From Couchioplanes caeruleus (GTDB taxonomy: Bacteria > Actinomycetota > Actinomycetes > Mycobacteriales > Micromonosporaceae), in NCBI RefSeq assembly GCF_023499255.1, contig NZ_CP092183.1, positions 1,185,501 through 1,249,500 on the forward strand: DNA of 64,000 nt, given 5' to 3'. Position 1 is the first letter of the stretch. Every line of letters starts with the position of its first letter. The notes beneath the pieces are model-generated. The model did no database searches, was not told the DNA's origin, and worked only from the letters and a program-made list of their open reading frames with translations. Both the position numbers and the translations under genes were made by a program. Shown one piece after another: positions 32,491-41,361 of this stretch.

Positions 32491-33759
32491 GTGTTTACCC
32501 GTACCGTGCGATGGCTGGCCGCCCCCGTGGTCGCCCGCGCCGTCGCCGCGGCCGGCCTGACCCTGGGCAACCCCCTGACCGCCGCCGACGCCGGCGCGAA
32601 GCGGCCGGCCAAGGCCCGCAACGTCATCTTCATCAACGGTGACGGCATGGCCGCCGCGCAGCGTGAAGCCGCCCGGCTCTACTACGCCGGCCTCGACGGG
32701 CAGCTCACCATGGACAAGCTGCCGGTCTCCGGCCAGCTGACCACCAGCCCGCACGACCCCAAGTCGCCGGTCACCGACTCCGCCGCGGCCGCCACCGCCT
32801 GGGCCACCGGGGAGAAGACGTACAACGGCGCGATCAGCGTCGACGTCGACGGCAACCCGCTGCCGACGCTCGGCGCCCAGGCCAAGGCCGCCGGCAAGGC
32901 CACCGGACTCGTCACCACCGCCCAGGTGACCGACGCCAGCCCGGCGGCGTTCTTCTCCAACACCGCCAACCGCTCCGCGCAGGACGAGATCGCGCGGCAG
33001 TACGTCGAGGTCACCAAGCCCGACGTGATCCTCGGCGGCGGCGAGGACTGGTGGCTTCCGGCGGGCACCGCGGGCGCGTACCCGGACAAGCCGGCCGAGG
33101 ACCCCACCGAGGCCAGCAAGGGCACCAAGGGCGACCTGATCAGCAGGGCGAAGCAGGGCGGATACCAGTACGTGTCCACCGCGGCCCAGCTCGAGGCCGC
33201 CCGCGGCAAGAAGCTGCTCGGCCTGTTCGGCAACGAGGAGCTGTTCCAGCAGCGCCGCGAGGGCGAGGGCGACGTCTACAACCCGCCGGTCAGCCTGGCC
33301 ACCATGACCACCAAGGCGCTGGGCACGCTGGCGCAGGACCGGGACGGCTTCTTCCTCTTCGTGGAGGAGGAGGGCGTCGACGAGTTCGCCCACGAGAACA
33401 ACGGCACCCGGATGCTGCAGGCCCTCGGCGAGCTGGAGAAGGCCGTCGCGGTGGCCCGCAACTACGCCGCCGTGCACCCGGACACGCTGGTCGTCGTGAC
33501 CGGTGACCACGAATGCGGCGGCCTGACCGTCGAGGACACCGGCAGCACGGACGAGTCCGGCGACGGCATCTCCGCCGAGGACGGCCCGTTCGCCATCAAG
33601 AACAGCTCGCTGACCTTCACCCTGGACTGGACGACCAGCGGGCACACCGGCGTCGACGTGCCGGTCACCGCGTACGGCCCGCTCGCCGACCGGTTCACCG
33701 GCAAGCACCCCAACACGTACGTGCACGACGTGCTGTCGCAGGCGCTCACCCGGCACTGA
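32491..33759 (+). CDS. phoA: Secreted alkaline phosphatase (PhoA family)
   Basis: A 422-residue alkaline phosphatase. A signal peptide (about 1-35) precedes a complete active site: metal Asp in 'FINGDGMAAA', nucleophile Ser in 'VTDSAAAATAWATG', 'TDASPAAFF', 'VEEEGVDEFAHENN' (Glu, Asp, His), 'VVTGDHECGG' (Asp, His) and the last zinc His in 'TTSGHTGVD'. It releases phosphate from extracellular organophosphates. GTG start with GGGGAA upstream. A PHO-box-like repeat at 32406-32427 suggests PhoRP control, consistent with the family. A strong hairpin follows the stop. Confidence 0.93.
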   Translation: MFTRTVRWLAAPVVARAVAAAGLTLGNPLTAADAGAKRPAKARNVIFINGDGMAAAQREAARLYYAGLDGQLTMDKLPVSGQLTTSPHDPKSPVTDSAAAATAWATGEKTYNGAISVDVDGNPLPTLGAQAKAAGKATGLVTTAQVTDASPAAFFSNTANRSAQDEIARQYVEVTKPDVILGGGEDWWLPAGTAGAYPDKPAEDPTEASKGTKGDLISRAKQGGYQYVSTAAQLEAARGKKLLGLFGNEELFQQRREGEGDVYNPPVSLATMTTKALGTLAQDRDGFFLFVEEEGVDEFAHENNGTRMLQALGELEKAVAVARNYAAVHPDTLVVVTGDHECGGLTVEDTGSTDESGDGISAEDGPFAIKNSSLTFTLDWTTSGHTGVDVPVTAYGPLADRFTGKHPNTYVHDVLSQALTRH

Positions 33760-33769
33760 AGACGCGTAG

Positions 33770-33808
33770 CCGGATCCTCACGGGCTGGTCAGGTTCGTGA
33801 GGATCCGG
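33770..33808. terminator. Strong bidirectional terminator hairpin
   Basis: A 12-base perfect stem, CCGGATCCTCAC (33770-33781) and GTGAGGATCCGG (33797-33808), encloses a 15-base loop. It lies 10 bases past the alkaline phosphatase stop and about 90 bases past the stop of the convergent response-regulator operon, so it probably ends both transcripts. Confidence 0.75.
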
Positions 33809-33898
33809 AACCACGGACGTTCGGCCAGAAGTGCCTACATCGGATGGTCGCGTGCCTCCCGCCGGTTCTGGACGGGCGGTTCGCGAAGGCTGACGCGG

Positions 33899-34555
33899 TC
33901 AGGTGACGATGCCGCGGCGGTACGCGTAGACCACCGCCTGGACCCGGTCGCGCAGGTCGAGCTTCGTGAGGATGCGGGACACGTAGGTTTTCACCGTCTC
34001 CTGGCTGATCACCAGCGCCGCGGCGATCTCGCTGTTGGAGCGGCCGTCCGCGATCAGGCGGAGCACCTCCAGCTCGCGGGGGGTCAGCGCGTCGTCCGCG
34101 GCGCCCTCGGCGGGACGGATGCGGGCCGCGTACCGGCCGACGAGCTGGCGGGTGACCTCCGGGGCCAGCAGCGCCGCGCCCGTTGCCACGGTGCGGATGC
34201 CGTGCAGCAGTTGCGCCGGTGGGGCGTCCTTGAGCAGGAAGCCGCTCGCTCCCGCGCGCAGGGCCTCGTACACGTATTCGTCGAGGTTGAAGGTCGTCAC
34301 CACGAGGACCTTCACCGGGTTCGTGACGCCCGCGCCGGCGAGCAGGCGCGTCGCTTCGATGCCGTCGAGGATCGGCATCCGGACGTCCATCACCACCACG
34401 TCGGGGTGCAGGCGGGTGACCAGGTCGACCGCGGCGCGGCCGTCGCCGCACTCGCCGACCACCTCCATGTCCGGCTGGGCGCCGATGATGGTCGTGAAGC
34501 CGGTGCGGATCAGCTCCTGGTCGTCGCAGACCAGCACCCGGATCGGCGCGGTCAC
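33899..34555 (-). CDS. NarL/LuxR-family response regulator
   Basis: A 218-residue two-component response regulator. The receiver domain (about 4-120) has 'VLVCDDQELIRTG' (acidic pair), phospho-acceptor Asp in 'VVVMDVRMPILDG', 'VTTF' and Lys in 'FLLKDAPP'. The LuxR-type helix-turn-helix (about 155-215) reads 'LTPRELEVLRLIADGRSN' and 'VISQETVKTYVSRILTKLD'. Its GTG overlaps the stop of the histidine kinase by four bases, so they form a cognate pair. Likely target: its own operon with the CPBP protease. Confidence 0.95.
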   Translation of the reverse strand: MTAPIRVLVCDDQELIRTGFTTIIGAQPDMEVVGECGDGRAAVDLVTRLHPDVVVMDVRMPILDGIEATRLLAGAGVTNPVKVLVVTTFNLDEYVYEALRAGASGFLLKDAPPAQLLHGIRTVATGAALLAPEVTRQLVGRYAARIRPAEGAADDALTPRELEVLRLIADGRSNSEIAAALVISQETVKTYVSRILTKLDLRDRVQAVVYAYRRGIVT

Positions 34556-35706
34556 GACGGGCTCCCGGCCGGGATGCGGGCCCGCACGACGAAGCCGCCG
34601 CCCGGCTGCGCACCCGCGCTGAACTCGCCGCCCAGCACGCCGACCCGTTCGCGCAGCCCGGCGAGGCCCCGCCCGCTGCCGCCCGGGGACGCCGAGGACG
34701 ACCCGGTCCCGTCGGTGCTGACCTCCACCGTCATCTCCCTCTCGCTGTGGCGGACGTGGACCGTGGTGGGGCGGCCGTGGGCGTACTTGAGGGCGTTGGT
34801 CAGCGCCTCCTGCACCACCCGGTAGGCAGCGGCCTCCGCGCTGCCGGCCCTCGGCGTCCGCTGCCCCTCCTCGGTGAACTCCACCGGCTGCCCGGCCTGC
34901 CGGGTCTGCTCGACCAGGTCGCGCAGCTCCCCGGCGGACGGCGTCCGGGGTTCGGTGCCGTGGTCCGGGTTGAGCAGGTCGAGCAGGTGCCGCAGGTCCC
35001 CGACGGCCCGGCGGCCGGTGTCGGTGATCGCGGTCAGCGTCTTGTCGAGCCGCTCCGGCGTGGCGGTCAGGTAGCGCGCCGCCTCCGCCTGCACCACCAT
35101 CGCGGTCACGTGATGGGTGACGACGTCGTGCAGTTCGCGGGCGATGCGGGTGCGTTCCGCGGCGCGGGTCACCTCGGCGACGTGGCGGCGGCGCTCCTCC
35201 TCCACCAGGCGGGTCTGCCGCAGCCACCCGCCCATGGCCCACGCACCGGCCAGCAGCACGAAGAACGTCGCGAAGCCGGCGAAGCCCTCGCCCGAGCCGA
35301 GCCGGTCCAGCGCGACCGACAGCGCCACGTACGCCGCGACGGCGACAGCCACGACGATCCGCCGGTGCCGCTCCACGTAGGCGCCGGCGGTGACCAGCGC
35401 GAACGCCAGGCCGGTGCCGGCCACCGAGTGGTAGGCGCGGAGCTGGTCGATCGCGAACCCGAGCGACACCAGCGCGAGGCAGACGGTCGGCCACTTGCGG
35501 CGTACGGCCAGCGGCAGGGTCTCGAGTGCGACGGCGACCACGGCGAGCCCGTCGAACGGGCGGCCGGGGAGGTTGCCGAGCTGCGTGCCGTGGTTCTCCG
35601 TCACCGGTAGCCACGAGGCGCCGGCCAGCACCAGCGCCAACGGGAAATCCCGGACCGTGACGTCGAAGCGCCGCCACAGGTCCGGGAGCCGCCGGAGGTC
35701 GATCAC
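34552..35706 (-). CDS. Sensor histidine kinase (HisKA_3 type)
   Basis: A 384-residue NarL-type kinase. About five N-terminal helices (20-155) form a membrane sensor with hardly any external loop. The HisKA_3 domain has phospho-acceptor His in 'RTRIARELHDVVTHHVTAM' (near 200), and the ATPase has 'VVQEALTNALKYAHG' (N box) and 'GSGRGLAGLRERVGVLGG' (G boxes). The GTG start overlaps the stop of the CPBP protease gene. A sensor buried in the membrane suggests it detects envelope or lipid perturbation, as in similar Actinobacteria/Firmicutes kinases. Confidence 0.94.
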   Translation of the reverse strand: MIDLRRLPDLWRRFDVTVRDFPLALVLAGASWLPVTENHGTQLGNLPGRPFDGLAVVAVALETLPLAVRRKWPTVCLALVSLGFAIDQLRAYHSVAGTGLAFALVTAGAYVERHRRIVVAVAVAAYVALSVALDRLGSGEGFAGFATFFVLLAGAWAMGGWLRQTRLVEEERRRHVAEVTRAAERTRIARELHDVVTHHVTAMVVQAEAARYLTATPERLDKTLTAITDTGRRAVGDLRHLLDLLNPDHGTEPRTPSAGELRDLVEQTRQAGQPVEFTEEGQRTPRAGSAEAAAYRVVQEALTNALKYAHGRPTTVHVRHSEREMTVEVSTDGTGSSSASPGGSGRGLAGLRERVGVLGGEFSAGAQPGGGFVVRARIPAGSPS

Positions 35707-36539
35707 TGGGAAACCATAGCGGCCGGGGTCTCGCGGACCGCCCGGCGGCGGCGCGGGACGATGTGACCGCGGCGGCGCGCCAGCATCAGGAACACCACCG
35801 TCAACAGCACCCCCGCCGCCACCGTGTAGAGGCTGCCCTCCGGGCCGAAGTCACCGCCGGTCAGCACGGCCGGGCCGGACATGGTCGCCTCCAGCAGGCC
35901 CTTCGAGTCGCCGTTGCCGGAGACCACGACGCTGAAGATGCCGCCGATGGCGAAGTTCCAGCCGAAGTGCAGGCCGATCGGCACCCACAGGTTGCGGGTG
36001 GCGGCGTAGCAGGCGGCGAGCATGAAGCCGGCCTCGATCGCGATGGCCGTCGCGCCCCACAGGGAGGCGTCCGGGTTCGCCAGGTGCATGGCGCCGAACA
36101 CCAGTCCGGTCAGCAGCAGGGCGATCCAGGTGCCCGTACGCTCCTCGACGATCCGGAACAGCACCCCGCGGAAGAGCAGCTCCTCGGTGACTGCGGCGGC
36201 GGCCATGAGACCGAGCAGCCCCAGCGCGCCCGTCACCGATCCCAGCCCGTGCACGTGGTAGCCGTCCAGGAACGCGATGTTGGCGATGACCGCGGCGGAC
36301 ATCGCGAACCCGATCAGCACCCCGCGGGTCAGCCGGGCGCCGGCGCCGGCCCGGGCCAGCTCCGTCACCTCCCGGCGTTCGGTGCGCCCGACCACCCAGC
36401 GGTAGACGAGGACCGCGAGCACGGCCGTGACGATGCCGAGCACCAGCGTGAGCCACGGGTTGCCGGACACCGCGTTGACCGCCTGGCCGCCCACGGCGGC
36501 GATCGCCACCACCGCGAGAAGCTGCTTGATGAACCTCAT
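35703..36539 (-). CDS. CPBP-family intramembrane metalloprotease
   Basis: A 278-residue protein with about eight helices and the three CPBP (CAAX protease/Abi) motifs: 'AAAVTEELLFRGVLF' (EExxxR), 'GLVFGAMHLANP' (FxxxH) and 'IGLHFGWNF' (HxxxN). These residues bind zinc in the Rce1 family. Physiological substrates in bacteria are usually unknown, though some act in peptide maturation or immunity. AAGGAGG precedes the ATG at 36539, which is preferred to an upstream start. Being translationally coupled to a kinase/regulator pair suggests a role in signal perception or in the stress response they control. Confidence 0.9.
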   Translation of the reverse strand: MRFIKQLLAVVAIAAVGGQAVNAVSGNPWLTLVLGIVTAVLAVLVYRWVVGRTERREVTELARAGAGARLTRGVLIGFAMSAAVIANIAFLDGYHVHGLGSVTGALGLLGLMAAAAVTEELLFRGVLFRIVEERTGTWIALLLTGLVFGAMHLANPDASLWGATAIAIEAGFMLAACYAATRNLWVPIGLHFGWNFAIGGIFSVVVSGNGDSKGLLEATMSGPAVLTGGDFGPEGSLYTVAAGVLLTVVFLMLARRRGHIVPRRRRAVRETPAAMVSQ

Positions 36540-36667
36540 GACGCCTCCTTCGTGACCCGCGGCCGGGGCGCCTGGGGTCACAGAGAAAGCTATGGATTTT
36601 CGGACCGGGAATCGTCACCGTGCGGTGGACACTTCCAGGTAGCTCGCACGGGGGACAAGGACCGCGG

Positions 36668-37440
36668 TCAGCCGTCGGCCGAGGCGGCGAGGTCGCGCCA
36701 CTGGTGCCAGGTGTCGAGGCGCTGGGCGTACGCCTTCTCCGCGACCGGGTACGGGTACGTGCCCAGGAACAACCGCAGCGGCGGCTCGGGCAGGTCGACG
36801 AGCGCGAACATCGCCTTCGCCGTGTGCCCGGGGCCGGCCGGTTGCCGCCCCGCCGCCGCCGACCGGCGCGCCTCGCGGACGGAGTCGTACGCGGGCAGCG
36901 GCTCGCCTGCACCGCGGAGCTGCCGGACCAGTCGGTCCCGTACGGTCCGGGTTCCACGACCGTGACGCGCACGCCCGCCGGCGCGACCTCCTGGGCGAGC
37001 GCCTCGCTGAAGCCCTCGAGCGCCCACTTGCTCGCGTTGTAGATGCCGAGCAGGGGGAACGCGGCGACGCCTCCGATGCTCGACACCTGGACGATGTGCC
37101 CGCCGCCCTGGCCGCGCAGGACGGGTACGGCGGCTGGCGTCACCCACACCGCGCCGAGGAAGTTGGTGTACATCTGGGCGCGGACCTGGGCCTCCGTGAC
37201 CTCCTCGGCGGCGCCGAACAGGCCGTACCCGGCGTTGTTGACGACGACGTCCAGCCGGCCGAAGCGGTCCCGGCCGGCGGCGACGGCGGCCTGGGCCGCT
37301 GCCCCGTCGGTGACGTCGAGCGGCAGGGCCAGCGCGGAATCCGGGTGCGCGGCGACGAGATCGTCGAGCCGGTCGACGGTACGGGCGGTGGCGACCACCC
37401 AGTCGCCGCGCTCCAGCGCAGCCTCGGCCCAGACCCGGCC
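36668..37440 (-). pseudogene. SDR oxidoreductase pseudogene: 5' end deleted, frameshifted
   Basis: Remains of a short-chain dehydrogenase. Recognisable: 'GRVWAEAALERGD' just after the missing TGxxxGxG motif, 'DVVVNNAGYGLFG', 'GIYNASKWALEGFSEALA' (intact YxxxK) and 'EPGPYGTDW'. The first roughly 15 codons, including the cofactor-binding glycines and any start codon, are absent. Near 36905 a one-base loss shifts the frame: the C-terminal part ('LPAYDSVREARRS', 'FALVDLPEPPLRLFLG') continues in another frame to 36668. Homology ends at about 37440, exactly where the truncated divergent regulator begins, so one deletion probably removed both 5' ends. Confidence 0.82.
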
Positions 37441-37986
37441 GACCTGCGCCGGATGGCCGCGCCCGAGGCCGCCCCGGCGACGCCGGAGCAGCTGGCCGAC
37501 GGCATGCAGGAGCTGCTGGACGCCTGGTCGGGGGTGCCGGCGTACGTCCGCGGCCGGCACTTCGACGTGCTGGCGAGCAACGCGCTCGCGCAGGCCCTCG
37601 TGCCCGCCCACCGGCCCGGGCGCAACCTGATCCGCGACGTGTTCCTCGACCCGGACATCCGCGACCGGTATTCCGACTGACCGGCGGTGGCCCGCTCGTC
37701 GGTGGCGGCCCTGCGCGCGGCGATCGGCGCGGATCCGCACGACCCGGTGCTGCCCCGGCTGATGGAGGAGATGTGCGCGGCCAGCGCGACGTTCCGGGAC
37801 CTGTGGGCGCGGCACGACGTGCACCCGACCCGCGACGAGACGAAGGCCTTCGCGCACCCGGTAGCCGGCCGGTTCACGCTGCGCCGGCACGTCCTGCACG
37901 TCGACGGCTCGCACGGCCAGGTCGTCATCGCGTACCGGCCGGAGCCGGGCAGCCCGGCCGTCGCCGCGCTGGCCCGCCTGCGCTGA
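37441..37986 (+). pseudogene. MmyB-like XRE regulator pseudogene: HTH deleted, internal TGA
   Basis: Remains of an XRE-family regulator with a C-terminal MmyB-like ligand-binding domain. The surviving part runs 'MQELLDAWSGVPAYVRGRH', 'VLASNALAQALVP', then 'RDRYSD' followed by TGA at 37678-37680, and continues in the same frame with 'VARSSVAALRAAIGADP' to 'VVIAYRPEPGSPA'. Family members have Trp (TGG) after this SD, so TGA looks like a nonsense mutation. The N-terminal helix-turn-helix is missing. Regulators of this type are commonly transcribed divergently from an SDR gene, the arrangement preserved here minus its middle. Confidence 0.8.
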
Positions 37987-37991
37987 CGACC

Positions 37992-38834
37992 TCAGAAGAG
38001 GGTCATCGGTTCGGCCTCCGGCAGCGGCTCCAATCCGGGTACGCGGGCGCGTACCTCCTCGTGGAACCGGCGGGCCAGCGCCGGCGCGTCCGCGTTGTCC
38101 GGGGTGTGGATGAACACGGTGGGGGAGCGCCCCTCCCGCAGCCAGCCGGCCGTGACCGCCACCCAGCGCTGCCAGCCCGCGACCGTCTGCTCCTCGGCGT
38201 CGCGCCCCAGGTAGCGGACGATGGGCCGGTCGGTCAGCGCCCGGGTCCGCAGGGACACGCGGGGTTTCTTCGTCCAGGCGTCGCGTTCCCCGTCGCTGGT
38301 CGGCGGCGTACGGAAGAACGCGGTCGTGTCGAACGGAACCCACTCGGCGCCGACCGTGGCCAGCACCTCCTCCAGCTCCGCCGTCGCCCGCCGGTCGTCG
38401 AAGAACGCGGGATGCCGCACCTCCACCGCGTACCGGTGCGAGGCGGGGAGCCGGCCCAGGAACGCGGCTAGCGCGGGCACGTCCGGCGGCCCGAACGAGC
38501 CGGGAAGCTGGATCCAGTACGCGTGCAGGCGCGGGCCGAGCGGTTCCATCGCGTCGAGGAAGAGGCGCAGCGGCTCGTCCACCCCGGCCAGCCGGCGCTC
38601 GTGCGTGATCACCTTCGGCAGCTTGACCACGAAGCGGAAGTCCGGCCCGGTCTGCTGCGCCCACGACACCACGGTCTCCCGCGCCGGTGTCGCGTAGAAC
38701 GTCGTGTTGCCCTCGACCGCGTTGCACCAGCCGGCGTACGCCTGCAGCTTCTCGTGGGTGGGCAGGGGATGCGGAAGGAAGCGGCCCTGCCACGCCCTGT
38801 GTGTCCACATCGCACAACCCACATGGAGACGCAT
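37992..38834 (-). CDS. DUF72 family protein
   Basis: A 280-residue TIM-barrel-like protein of the DUF72 (YecE) family. Typical segments: 'LHVGCAMWTHRAWQGRFLP', 'AVEGNTTFYATP', 'FRFVVKLPKVITHERRL', 'YAVEVRHPAFF' and 'VFIHTPDNADAPALARRF'. The family is widespread, conserved around an Arg/Glu/His pocket, and has no assigned reaction, though a nuclease-like or sugar-phosphate role has been suggested. Cytoplasmic. Divergent from the PepSY gene with an 87-base gap. Confidence 0.92.
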   Translation of the reverse strand: MRLHVGCAMWTHRAWQGRFLPHPLPTHEKLQAYAGWCNAVEGNTTFYATPARETVVSWAQQTGPDFRFVVKLPKVITHERRLAGVDEPLRLFLDAMEPLGPRLHAYWIQLPGSFGPPDVPALAAFLGRLPASHRYAVEVRHPAFFDDRRATAELEEVLATVGAEWVPFDTTAFFRTPPTSDGERDAWTKKPRVSLRTRALTDRPIVRYLGRDAEEQTVAGWQRWVAVTAGWLREGRSPTVFIHTPDNADAPALARRFHEEVRARVPGLEPLPEAEPMTLF

Positions 38835-38921
38835 GGGAAAACGGTACGCGCCCGCGGAACTCCCGGCCCGTCCGGTGCGACCAACGCTGCGACCGTTCCC
38901 CCGGCCCGCGCGAGGATTCCC

Positions 38922-40325
38922 ATGGCGACCATCACCGAACCGGCCCTGACAGCGCGCGGGCGCCGGCCCGCACCCGTGCGTAGCTTCGGGCCGCTGCTGC
39001 TGCGGCTGCACTTCTACGCCGGGATCCTCGTCGCGCCGTTTGTGGTGGTGGCGGCGCTGACCGGGCTGGCGTACACCGCCATGCCGCAGGTCGAGCGGGT
39101 GGTCTACGCCGATGAGCTGACCGTCGCCGAACCGGGCGGTACGACCGTGTCGCCGGCCCGGCAGGTCGCGGCGGCTCGGGCCGTCCACCCGGGCGGGACG
39201 CTGACGGCGGTACGGCCGGGTGACGGCGACGCGACCACCCAGGTCGACTTCACCTCGCCCGAGCTGGACGAGGAGCACCGGCACACCGTTTACGTCGACC
39301 CGTACACCGGCGCTGTCACCGGGCAGCTGACCACGTGGTACGCGACCACCCCGGTCAAGACGTGGTTCGACGACCTGCACCGCAATCTGCACCTCGGCGC
39401 GGCCGGCCGGCACTACTCGGAATTCGCCGCCAGCTGGCTGTGGATCCTCGCGCTGGGCGGTGTCGTCCTGTGGTGGCGGCGCCGGCGCGGCACCCGTACG
39501 GTCCGGCACCTGCTGACCCCGGACCTCGCGGCGCGCAGAGGCGTACGGCGTACCCGGGGCTGGCACGCCGCCACCGGCATGTGGCTGACCGCCGGCCTGC
39601 TCGTCCTGTCGGCCACCGGCCTGACCTGGTCGCGCTACGCCGGGGGCACGTTCAGTTCCGCTCTGGACGCGCTCGGCGCCGCGACGCCCTCGGTCGCGAC
39701 GGATCTGCGCGGCGCGCACGTTGCCGCGACCGGCGGCCACCACGGCGGCGCGGCACCTTCCGCCGGCGGTGCCGTCACCGATCCCGGCCTGATCGACGGT
39801 GTCCTGCAGGCGGCACGCGCCGACGGGCTGTCCGGGCCGGTCGAGGTGGCCGTACCGGAGAACGCCGCGACCGCGTGGACCGTGACGCAGACCCGTAACC
39901 TGTGGCCCGTCGGCCGGGACAGCGTCGCGGTGGACGCCGCGACCGGCGCGGTGACCGACCGGGTGGACTTCGCCGACTGGCCCCTCGCGGCCAAACTCAC
40001 CCGGTGGGGCATCAACGCCCACATGGGCACGCTGTTCGGCATCGTGAACCAGATTCTGCTCGCCGCGCTCGCCCTGGGCCTGATCTGCGTCGTCGTCTGG
40101 GGTTACCGGATGTGGTGGCAGCGGCGCCCGACGCGCCTCGACCGCCGGTCCCGCGCCGGTGCGCCCCCGGCGCGCGGAGCGTGGCAGCAGCTGCCCGGGT
40201 GGGGGATCGCTGCCGGCGTGCCGCTCGTGGCGGTGCTGGCCTGGGTGCTGCCGCTGGTCGGCGTCCCGCTCGTCGCCTTCCTCGCCGTGGACATCTCCGT
40301 CGGCGCGTTGCGCAACCGCGGCTGA
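38922..40325 (+). CDS. PepSY-associated membrane protein
   Basis: A 467-residue protein with four main helices: about 28-50, 165-185, 215-235 and 365-390, plus a helical hairpin at the C-terminus. 'LLLRLHFYAGILVAPFVVVAALTGLAY' is the PepSY_TM opening, and 'VKTWFDDLHRNLHLGAAGR' and 'AKLTRWGINAHMGTLFG' carry its conserved His residues. Two extracytoplasmic PepSY-like segments occur between. Relatives take part in ferric-siderophore reduction or in protease inhibition at the membrane; conserved His suggest haem or metal binding. GAGGATT precedes the ATG. Confidence 0.9.
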   Translation: MATITEPALTARGRRPAPVRSFGPLLLRLHFYAGILVAPFVVVAALTGLAYTAMPQVERVVYADELTVAEPGGTTVSPARQVAAARAVHPGGTLTAVRPGDGDATTQVDFTSPELDEEHRHTVYVDPYTGAVTGQLTTWYATTPVKTWFDDLHRNLHLGAAGRHYSEFAASWLWILALGGVVLWWRRRRGTRTVRHLLTPDLAARRGVRRTRGWHAATGMWLTAGLLVLSATGLTWSRYAGGTFSSALDALGAATPSVATDLRGAHVAATGGHHGGAAPSAGGAVTDPGLIDGVLQAARADGLSGPVEVAVPENAATAWTVTQTRNLWPVGRDSVAVDAATGAVTDRVDFADWPLAAKLTRWGINAHMGTLFGIVNQILLAALALGLICVVVWGYRMWWQRRPTRLDRRSRAGAPPARGAWQQLPGWGIAAGVPLVAVLAWVLPLVGVPLVAFLAVDISVGALRNRG

Positions 40326-40380
40326 GCGGCGTGGCGAAAAGCGTTGCGGCGCCGGGGCGGGACGGCACAGACTGCCCCGC

Positions 40381-41178
40381 ATGAGGCATGTCGCGCTGGT
40401 CACCGGCGCCAACCACGGCATCGGCGCGGCGACGGCGGAGGCGCTGGCGGCCCAGGGTACGGCGGTGGTGTGCGCGTACTGGACGGTCGAGGAAGAGCCG
40501 GACCCGGCGGTGCCCGAGGCGTACCGCACGAACCGGGCGCGAACCGCCGACGCGGTGGTGACCGCGATCCGGGAGCGCGGCGGCGACGCCGCGGCGGTTG
40601 CCGAGGACCTCACCGACCCCGAAGCGGCGCGGCGTCTCTTCGACCACGCGGAAGAGGCGTTCGGGCCCCTCGACATCCTCGTCAACAACGCCTCCGGCTG
40701 GGTGCAGGACACCTTCAGCCCGGCCACCGTCGACCAGCACGGCCGCGCGCTGCAGCCGGTCACGGCGGGCACCTGGCAGCGCCAGTTCGCCGTCGACGCC
40801 ATGGCGCCGGCCCTGCTGATCGCCGAGTTCGCCCGCCGGCACGCCGCCCGCGACGCCCGGTGGGGCCGGATCGTCGGGCTCACCTCCGGCGGCGACCTCG
40901 GCTTCCCGCAGGAGGTCTCGTACGGGGCGGCGAAGGCGGCGCAGAACAACTACACGATGTCGGCGGCGGTGGAGCTGGCCCCGCTGGGCATCACCGCCAA
41001 CGTGGTGCACCCGCCCGTCACCGACACCGGCTGGGTCACCGACGAGGTCCGTGGCTTCGTCGAGCGGAGCAACGCCCACGTGCACGTCGCGACGCCCGCC
41101 GAGGTGGCCGGCGTGATCGCGTACCTGGCCTCGGACGCGGCGTCACTCATCACCGGCAACGTCATCACGCTGCGGTGA
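40381..41178 (+). CDS. Short-chain dehydrogenase/reductase
   Basis: A 265-residue canonical SDR. It has 'ALVTGANHGIGAATAEAL' for cofactor binding, 'DILVNNASGW', catalytic Ser near 'IVGLTSGGDLG' and 'VSYGAAKAAQNNY' (YxxxK). An insertion after strand 2 ('AYWTVEEEPDPAVPEAYRT') is unusual in length. It ends 'ASLITGNVITLR'. Probably a cytoplasmic NADPH-dependent ketoreductase. Follows the PepSY gene by 55 bases; relationship unclear. Unlike the SDR at 20701 its active site is complete. Confidence 0.92.
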   Translation: MRHVALVTGANHGIGAATAEALAAQGTAVVCAYWTVEEEPDPAVPEAYRTNRARTADAVVTAIRERGGDAAAVAEDLTDPEAARRLFDHAEEAFGPLDILVNNASGWVQDTFSPATVDQHGRALQPVTAGTWQRQFAVDAMAPALLIAEFARRHAARDARWGRIVGLTSGGDLGFPQEVSYGAAKAAQNNYTMSAAVELAPLGITANVVHPPVTDTGWVTDEVRGFVERSNAHVHVATPAEVAGVIAYLASDAASLITGNVITLR

Positions 41179-41361
41179 TGCACCGCGCGCAAGCGCGTGA
41201 GGGGGCCCGAAGGTTGCAGTCGCGGGACAGGTGAGATGTATGTCTCGGACGGCTTTCCGCCGCAACTCCCACCTATGTGCCACGTCGCCGGGAAATCACC
41301 CGGCTTCGCCGCCGCCCGGGCCAACCTCTTCCCCGGTAATGATCACGTAGGGGAGGGCCAG

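Noticed and set aside
41179..41361. Riboswitch before the GT2/PIG-V pair
   Set aside because: The 183-base leader has some short dyads, but nothing matched a riboswitch class I know; without a covariance search the claim cannot be made.
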